Positions 4,671-8,702 of a stretch of DNA of 8,702 nucleotides are shown piece by piece. This stretch comes from JBIOWF01 sp044868295. Lineage in GTDB: Bacteria; Actinomycetota; Actinomycetes; Streptosporangiales; Streptosporangiaceae. Location: the NCBI GenBank assembly GCA_044868295.1, contig JBIOWF010000108.1:1-8702 (forward strand), read 5' to 3'. The first letter of the stretch is position 1. Every line of letters starts with the position of its first letter. The notes under the pieces are model-generated. The model did not search any database, was not told the DNA's origin, and worked only from the letters and a program-made list of their open reading frames with translations. The translations under genes were made by a program, and so were the position numbers.

Positions 4671-7250
4671 CAGGGTGTTGAGCAGCTCGGCCAGCGCGGC
4701 CCGGTTGCTGACGCCCACCTTCTCGTAGACCGCGACGAGGGTGTTGGCGACCGTGCGGACCGACACGTAGAGCCGGGCGGCGATCTCCCGGTTGGTCAGC
4801 CCGGACGCGGCGAGCTGGGCGATCTCCCGCTGCCGCGGGGTGAGCCGGGGGACGGCGAGCTTCACCAGGGCAGGAGTGCGGGCGCCCTGGCAGCGGCGGG
4901 CGAGCGTCCATGTGCGGCTCCGCGCGGCCAGGGCGGAACTCGTACGCCCGGCCGCGTCGAACAGATCCGCCGCCTGGGCGGCGGCTTCGGCGGCGTACAG
5001 GATCAGGCCCATGTCCTCGAACGCCGCCGACACCGCCTGGAGCTCGTGCGGTTCCCGGGCGGCGGCGTGCCGGGCGAACAGCGCGACCAGCGGGCTGTCG
5101 ACGCCGAGCCCGGCCAGCCGGTCCGCGACCAGATCGCCCCGGCCCAGCCTGACGACGTCGTGCAGGGCGAACGGCTCCTGGCACGGCAGGGTGACCGACC
5201 CGAGCGCGGCCGCGATCGCCCCCGGCACGTCGCCGCGCGCGGCCAGGATCCACACCTGTGCCTGGTCCAGCGGGAAGGCCACGTTCGGGCCGAGGGGAAG
5301 TGCCCGCTCCCGCCCATGTGACAGCGCCTCCTCGGCCGCGTCCACATCGCCGAGCAGCGCGTACGCATGAGCGAGCTCACCCATGCAGGGCCCGGCGTTG
5401 AAGCTCCTCCTGGCGGGCAGCCGCGCGGCCGCGTCACGGCACCAGCCGACGGCGTCCGCGGGGCGTCCGCGGAGCCGGAGCAGTTGGGCCCGCCGCGAGT
5501 TGAACGTGATGATCGCCCGGTTCCACGTGCCGAACTCGCTGTACAGGCGATGCGCTCTGGCGGCATACGACTCCGCGGTCTCCAGATCGCCCAACGTGAT
5601 CGCGGCGATCACGGCGGCCTCCATCGCGGCGGACGTCAAGCTGGGAAGCCTGTCGTTCTCACCGTCCAGCAGCTCGAGTGCTCTGCCCACGGCCGGAAGG
5701 CACTCGCGCGGGCGGCCCTCCGAGGCCAGGAGGATGGCCTCGACGGGCAGGGCCGCGTAGGCGACGCGACGGCCGGCAAAGGTCACCCGGCGGTTCCTCG
5801 CCCTCTCCTGCCCGGCCTCCTCGATCACGGACCGCGCCTCCTCTTCCACCACCGCCCGCGCGCGGCGGAGATCACCGGCGAAGGCGTCGATCGAAGCGCC
5901 GAAGATCCGCACCCCCTGGCGGTACTCGACGGTGCTGAGCATCGTCAGGGTCTCGTCCAGGACGGCCCGCGCCTCCGACGCCCGGCCGAGCCCCCAGAAG
6001 ATGTTGATCGCCCGGCTGATCCCGCACTCGATCCGGGTTCCCTCCCCCATCTCGGCAGTCCAGGCCTCGCGGAACACCTCCTCCGCGTCTTCCGGCCTGT
6101 CGGCGTAGTTCAGCACCCGGCCGAGCCCGATCCGCGCCGGCACACCCGCACCCGCCTCCACCGCCGCGCGGCCGAGCCGTTCTGCCAGCTCCAGATCCCG
6201 TACGGCTCTCGCCTGGCCACACGCCAGGGCGAGCAGCTCGGGGTCGCCCGCCGAGCCGCTGTCGAGCCGCCAGACGGCGACACGGAGCACGTCCTCGCGG
6301 CGGCGCATGCCGGTCCCCTCGACGGCCTCGGCCAGCGCGCGCAGCGCCTTGCGTGCCCGCAGCGTCCCGCAGCGGTCGCGGATGAGCTCGCCATAGAGGG
6401 GGTGGGCCAGCCGTGCTTGGAGACGGCCGCCCTCCGGCTGCACGGTCACGAGCCGGCGGTCCTCCAGCCGCTCGACCGCCGCCGTGGAGGTCAGCCCGGC
6501 CAGCAGGTCCGCACCGAGTGGCTCGCCGTACGCGAGGAACTCGAGGGCGGCACGCTCGTCGGGGGCGAGGACGCCGAGCCGGGCCTCGATGATCTCGCGC
6601 AGCGTCGCGGTCATCGAGAGCGAGCCGTGCCAGAGCCACAGTCCGCCGACGTCCTTGAGCACGCCGGACAGAACGAGCTCGCGCAGGTAGAGCGCGTTCC
6701 CGCCGCTGACCTGCCACAGACGTCGCAGGGCGGTCGACTCGATCCGGCTGCCGAGTGCGCCCTCCAGTATGGCCGCCGCCTCCTCCCGCGTCAGCGGGTC
6801 GAGGTCGAGCCGCGGCACGAGACCGTCCTTCCACAGCGCGAACACCGCGTCCGGCACCGCCTCGCCGCCGCGTACGGTGGCCAGCACCCGCGTGCGGCCT
6901 TGCGTGACCACGTGGTGGACGAGGGCGGCGGAGACCGGGTCGAGCAGGTGGGCGTCGTCCACGACGAGCGTGGGCACCTGGAGCGCCGCGGCGGCCCAGC
7001 CGATCGGGTTGGCCGAAGGCGGCGTGGGCGGCAGCAGGTGCGCGAACGCGCCGAGCGGAACCTCCGAGGCCGCGGTGGTCGCCCTGACCCAGGCGACCCC
7101 TTCCAGATCGCGTACGGCATGCCCGACGAGGCGGCTCTTGCCCGTGCCGGCGGGGCCGACCACGACGAGACCCCTGGCCGCCGATCCGATGGCCTCCAGC
7201 TGATCCGTACGACCGGCGAAAGGCCATGCGTCAGGCACCGGGCTCAGCAC
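4665..7250 (-). CDS. Large ATP-binding LuxR-family (LAL-type) transcriptional regulator
   Basis: An 861-residue STAND-type regulator. Near the N-terminus, FAGRTDQLEAI opens an AAA/NACHT-like ATPase module with Walker A GPAGTGKS (32-39) and Walker B LVVDDAH (about 95-101). A long Ala/Arg-rich helical region resembling TPR-type repeats fills the middle. The C-terminal LuxR helix-turn-helix is LTPRQREIAQLAASGLTNRE onward (803-861). Such proteins bind ATP and an unknown signal and activate nearby genes. The GTG start at 7250 is chosen because the domain begins at once, the alternative ATG at 7328 would overlap the divergent phosphotransferase gene, and TACGCT lies six nucleotides upstream, as in leaderless transcripts. 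In the recognition helix the usual TVENH reads TVANT, replacing two commonly conserved residues. The closest candidate target is the divergent phosphotransferase gene 65 bp away. Family assignment is firm; target and ligand are unknown. Confidence 0.9.
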   Translation of the reverse strand: MLSPVPDAWPFAGRTDQLEAIGSAARGLVVVGPAGTGKSRLVGHAVRDLEGVAWVRATTAASEVPLGAFAHLLPPTPPSANPIGWAAAALQVPTLVVDDAHLLDPVSAALVHHVVTQGRTRVLATVRGGEAVPDAVFALWKDGLVPRLDLDPLTREEAAAILEGALGSRIESTALRRLWQVSGGNALYLRELVLSGVLKDVGGLWLWHGSLSMTATLREIIEARLGVLAPDERAALEFLAYGEPLGADLLAGLTSTAAVERLEDRRLVTVQPEGGRLQARLAHPLYGELIRDRCGTLRARKALRALAEAVEGTGMRRREDVLRVAVWRLDSGSAGDPELLALACGQARAVRDLELAERLGRAAVEAGAGVPARIGLGRVLNYADRPEDAEEVFREAWTAEMGEGTRIECGISRAINIFWGLGRASEARAVLDETLTMLSTVEYRQGVRIFGASIDAFAGDLRRARAVVEEEARSVIEEAGQERARNRRVTFAGRRVAYAALPVEAILLASEGRPRECLPAVGRALELLDGENDRLPSLTSAAMEAAVIAAITLGDLETAESYAARAHRLYSEFGTWNRAIITFNSRRAQLLRLRGRPADAVGWCRDAAARLPARRSFNAGPCMGELAHAYALLGDVDAAEEALSHGRERALPLGPNVAFPLDQAQVWILAARGDVPGAIAAALGSVTLPCQEPFALHDVVRLGRGDLVADRLAGLGVDSPLVALFARHAAAREPHELQAVSAAFEDMGLILYAAEAAAQAADLFDAAGRTSSALAARSRTWTLARRCQGARTPALVKLAVPRLTPRQREIAQLAASGLTNREIAARLYVSVRTVANTLVAVYEKVGVSNRAALAELLNTLG

Positions 7251-7315
7251 AGGGCCAGCGTATTTGAGTACGCCATACTCAGGCGAGGGACTTTCCCACA
7301 CGGCATGGTCGGCAT
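7251..7315. promoter_or_regulatory. Divergent promoter region with overlapping inverted repeats
   Basis: Two inverted repeats share bases: GCGTA-TTTGAG-TACGC (7258-7273) and TGAGTA-CGCCA-TACTCA (7265-7281). The leftward -10 candidate TACGCT (complement of 7257-7262) sits in the first. A protein bound here would control the LuxR gene, the phosphotransferase gene, or both. The LuxR-family product is an obvious candidate binder, by position only. No good -35/-10 pair is visible for the rightward gene. Confidence 0.4.
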
Positions 7316-8569
7316 ATGAGTACGACATTGAAGACCGACATCACAGATCTCACCGACCTGGTCCGGGAGAGCCTCGGCGACCCGTACGCCGAGATCGCGG
7401 AGCAACGTGTCGAGAAGATCGGCCATCCCGGCGCGCTGTCCACGGCCGGGCTGCACCGGGTGAGCGGCACGACGACCGCTGGTCGCCGTTGGTCGTTCGT
7501 CGCCAAGTCCATCCACTCCGTCCGGCACTGGCCGATGATCGGGATGCTCCCCGATGGGATGCGGGAGCAAACGATCGCGCATTTCCCATGGCGGGCCGAC
7601 CTGGACGTCTATCTCGAAGCCGCGCCCCTCCCCGAAGGCCTGCGTCTCCCCCGGCTCCACCGGGTCGACGACCTCGGGGACGACCGCCTGGTGCTGTGGC
7701 TGGAGGACGTGCGGGAGATCCCCGGCGCCTGGGACCTCGACCGTTACCGGGCGGCGGCCCGGCTCCTCGGCCGGCTGGCCGCCATGAACCGCGTCACGCC
7801 AGCAGGCGACCCAGCGTCCAGCCGACAGCGGAACCGGGCACCTGACCTAGCGCCCAGCCACCATCAGCGGGACCCAGCGCCCGACCACCGACAACCCGGC
7901 CCGGCTCCCGACCCGGCACCCGACCACCCACGGCGGGGCCTGGCGGCAGGGTGTGGTCTGCCGTCTTCGCCCGGCCGGCCCCTGTCGCCCTCGCTGCGCG
8001 GCTATTGCGAGGGTCCGGTGCTCAACCTCATGCTGCCGGGTCTGCGTGACCCCGCCACCTGGGCCCACCCGCTGGTCGCCGCGTACACGGACGCCGCGCT
8101 CCGGGACGACCTGCTGGCGCTGGGCGAGCGGATGGACTGGCTGCTCGAAACGGTGAACCGGCTGCCGCACACGCTCGGCCACGGGGACGCCTCCCCGCAG
8201 AACCTGCTGGTCCCGGCGGACGGCTCGGCGGAGTTCGTGGCGATCGACTGGAGCTGGCCCGGACCGCTGCCGATCGGCCTTGATCTCGGCCAACTGCTGG
8301 TGGGTCTGGCCAACGCCGGAGCCATGGAGCCGGCCGAACTGCCCGCGATCCACGCGGCCATCGAACCCGCCTACGCGGCGGAGGTGGACGCGGACCCCGC
8401 CATCGTGCGGTTCGGCTACATCGCCTCGCTGGTGCTGCGCAGCGCCTGGTGCGCCCTGCCGCTGGAGCGCCTGAGCGAGAAGCCCACGCCCGAACTCCAC
8501 GAACTGTTCCGCAAGCGTGCGGGCTTGGCTCGTTTCATCACCCACCTCGGACGAACCCATTTCCTCTGA
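7316..8569 (+). CDS. Aminoglycoside phosphotransferase (APH)-fold kinase
   Basis: A 417-residue cytoplasmic phosphotransferase of the APH/choline-kinase superfamily; the substrate (antibiotic, sugar, small alcohol or other) cannot be read from the sequence. The N-lobe carries the candidate ATP-binding lysine, FVAKSI (Lys64). The C-lobe has the Brenner catalytic motif HGDASPQN (289-296) and the metal-binding Asp311 in AIDWSW, which corresponds to the kinase DFG Asp. Between the lobes, residues about 161-226 form a Pro/Asp/Arg-rich, probably disordered insertion made of four in-frame repeats; homologous regions are normally a short hinge. The C-lobe resumes with SLRGYCEGPVLNLMLPGL. The start is ATG 7316; no clear ribosome binding site precedes it, though the frame opens here with a typical leading helix. 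The gene is divergent from the LuxR-family regulator. It could be a resistance or housekeeping kinase; neither can be shown. Confidence 0.85.
   Translation: MSTTLKTDITDLTDLVRESLGDPYAEIAEQRVEKIGHPGALSTAGLHRVSGTTTAGRRWSFVAKSIHSVRHWPMIGMLPDGMREQTIAHFPWRADLDVYLEAAPLPEGLRLPRLHRVDDLGDDRLVLWLEDVREIPGAWDLDRYRAAARLLGRLAAMNRVTPAGDPASSRQRNRAPDLAPSHHQRDPAPDHRQPGPAPDPAPDHPRRGLAAGCGLPSSPGRPLSPSLRGYCEGPVLNLMLPGLRDPATWAHPLVAAYTDAALRDDLLALGERMDWLLETVNRLPHTLGHGDASPQNLLVPADGSAEFVAIDWSWPGPLPIGLDLGQLLVGLANAGAMEPAELPAIHAAIEPAYAAEVDADPAIVRFGYIASLVLRSAWCALPLERLSEKPTPELHELFRKRAGLARFITHLGRTHFL
7808..7936 (+). repeat. In-frame degenerate tandem repeat coding a proline-rich linker
   Basis: Four units begin at 7808, 7844, 7871 and 7910, each with a variant of GACCCAGCGCCC followed by a CC-rich stretch. 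The spacings are 36, 27 and 39 bp, all multiples of three. The encoded units start DPASS, DLAPS, DPAPD and DPAPD. The pattern suggests growth by slippage or unequal exchange under selection to keep the frame. Confidence 0.6.
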
Positions 8570-8702
8570 TCACATGAGCCCTTGTCCCTCGATCTCCATT
8601 CCTGCGGTCAGCTGATATGCGAACGTCAGAAAGGCCATAAGTGGCCCAACACGCCACCCAATAGGCCGGACAGCCAGTTTGTAATTAAACCGAGACCAAA
8701 AC
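8570..8702. other. Gene-free 3' flank, AT-richer than the rest
   Basis: I see no supported gene in these 133 bases. A short stem, GGCCA-TAAG-TGGCC (8633-8646), follows the phosphotransferase gene but has no U-tract, so it is at best a weak terminator. At 8680-8693 the bases GTTTGTAATTAAAC include GTTT/AAAC arms and are strikingly AT-rich for this genome. They could belong to a promoter of a gene beyond the window. Confidence 0.3.

Noticed and set aside
5872..7227. 451-codon minus-strand frame inside the LuxR gene
   Set aside because: Alternate-frame shadow, Arg/Gly-rich, without domains.
5367..7319. 650-codon plus-strand open frame opposite the LuxR-family gene
   Set aside because: It mirrors the high-GC minus gene, has low-complexity Arg/Pro/Gly/His composition, no recognisable domain, and the opposite frame has Walker A, Walker B and a LuxR HTH.
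7847..8560. 237-codon minus-strand open frame opposite the phosphotransferase
   Set aside because: Gln/Arg/Val-rich shadow with no motif; the plus frame has the Brenner motif and the catalytic Asp.
1..8702. tRNA or rRNA genes
   Set aside because: I saw no cloverleaf-like segment with a TTCRA-type T-loop and paired acceptor ends, and no rRNA-like sequence in the intergenic gaps.

Overview
The window is very GC-rich DNA with strong G/C preference at third codon positions, GTG as well as ATG starts, and two likely leaderless transcripts. These traits, together with the families present (a large LuxR ATPase regulator, an Uma2 nuclease-fold protein, a CynX-type MFS transporter, small actinobacterial membrane proteins), point to a filamentous actinomycete. 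Streptosporangiales or a relative is my guess, inferred from style only.

Layout. Positions 1-147 (minus) look like the 5' part of an unrecognised gene cut by the window edge. Next to it, a CynX/NimT-like MFS transporter is read on minus from 1357. A divergent intergenic region of about 300 bp (1358-1663) holds palindromes and a leader ORF coupled to the transporter. A plus-strand Uma2-family gene (1664-2263) follows. It overlaps tail to tail with a two-gene minus-strand operon of small four-helix membrane proteins (3001-2648 and 2651-2241), joined by an ATGA overlap.

Positions ~3034-4630 form an IS200/IS605-type element without a transposase. It encodes a TnpB RNA-guided nuclease (3374-4594, plus) whose RuvC residues and zinc finger all appear intact, and a divergent 71-aa AlpA/excisionase-like helix-turn-helix protein (3309-3094, minus). 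Each end carries a perfect 8-bp stem with a 4-nt loop. The shared promoter region has a perfect TATAAT box for tnpB, a leaderless-type -10 for the HTH gene, and a 13-bp direct repeat (one mismatch) spaced 31 bp apart that looks like an operator for the HTH protein. The 3' end of tnpB plus the right end should encode the TnpB guide RNA. This element is the most interesting part of the window.

Downstream, a LuxR-family ATPase regulator (7250-4665, minus) is divergent from an APH-fold phosphotransferase (7316-8569, plus). The 65-bp gap between them contains overlapping inverted repeats, suggesting joint control. The phosphotransferase carries an unusual proline-rich insertion built from four in-frame DNA repeats between its two kinase lobes. 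The last ~130 bp hold no gene that I can support and become AT-richer.
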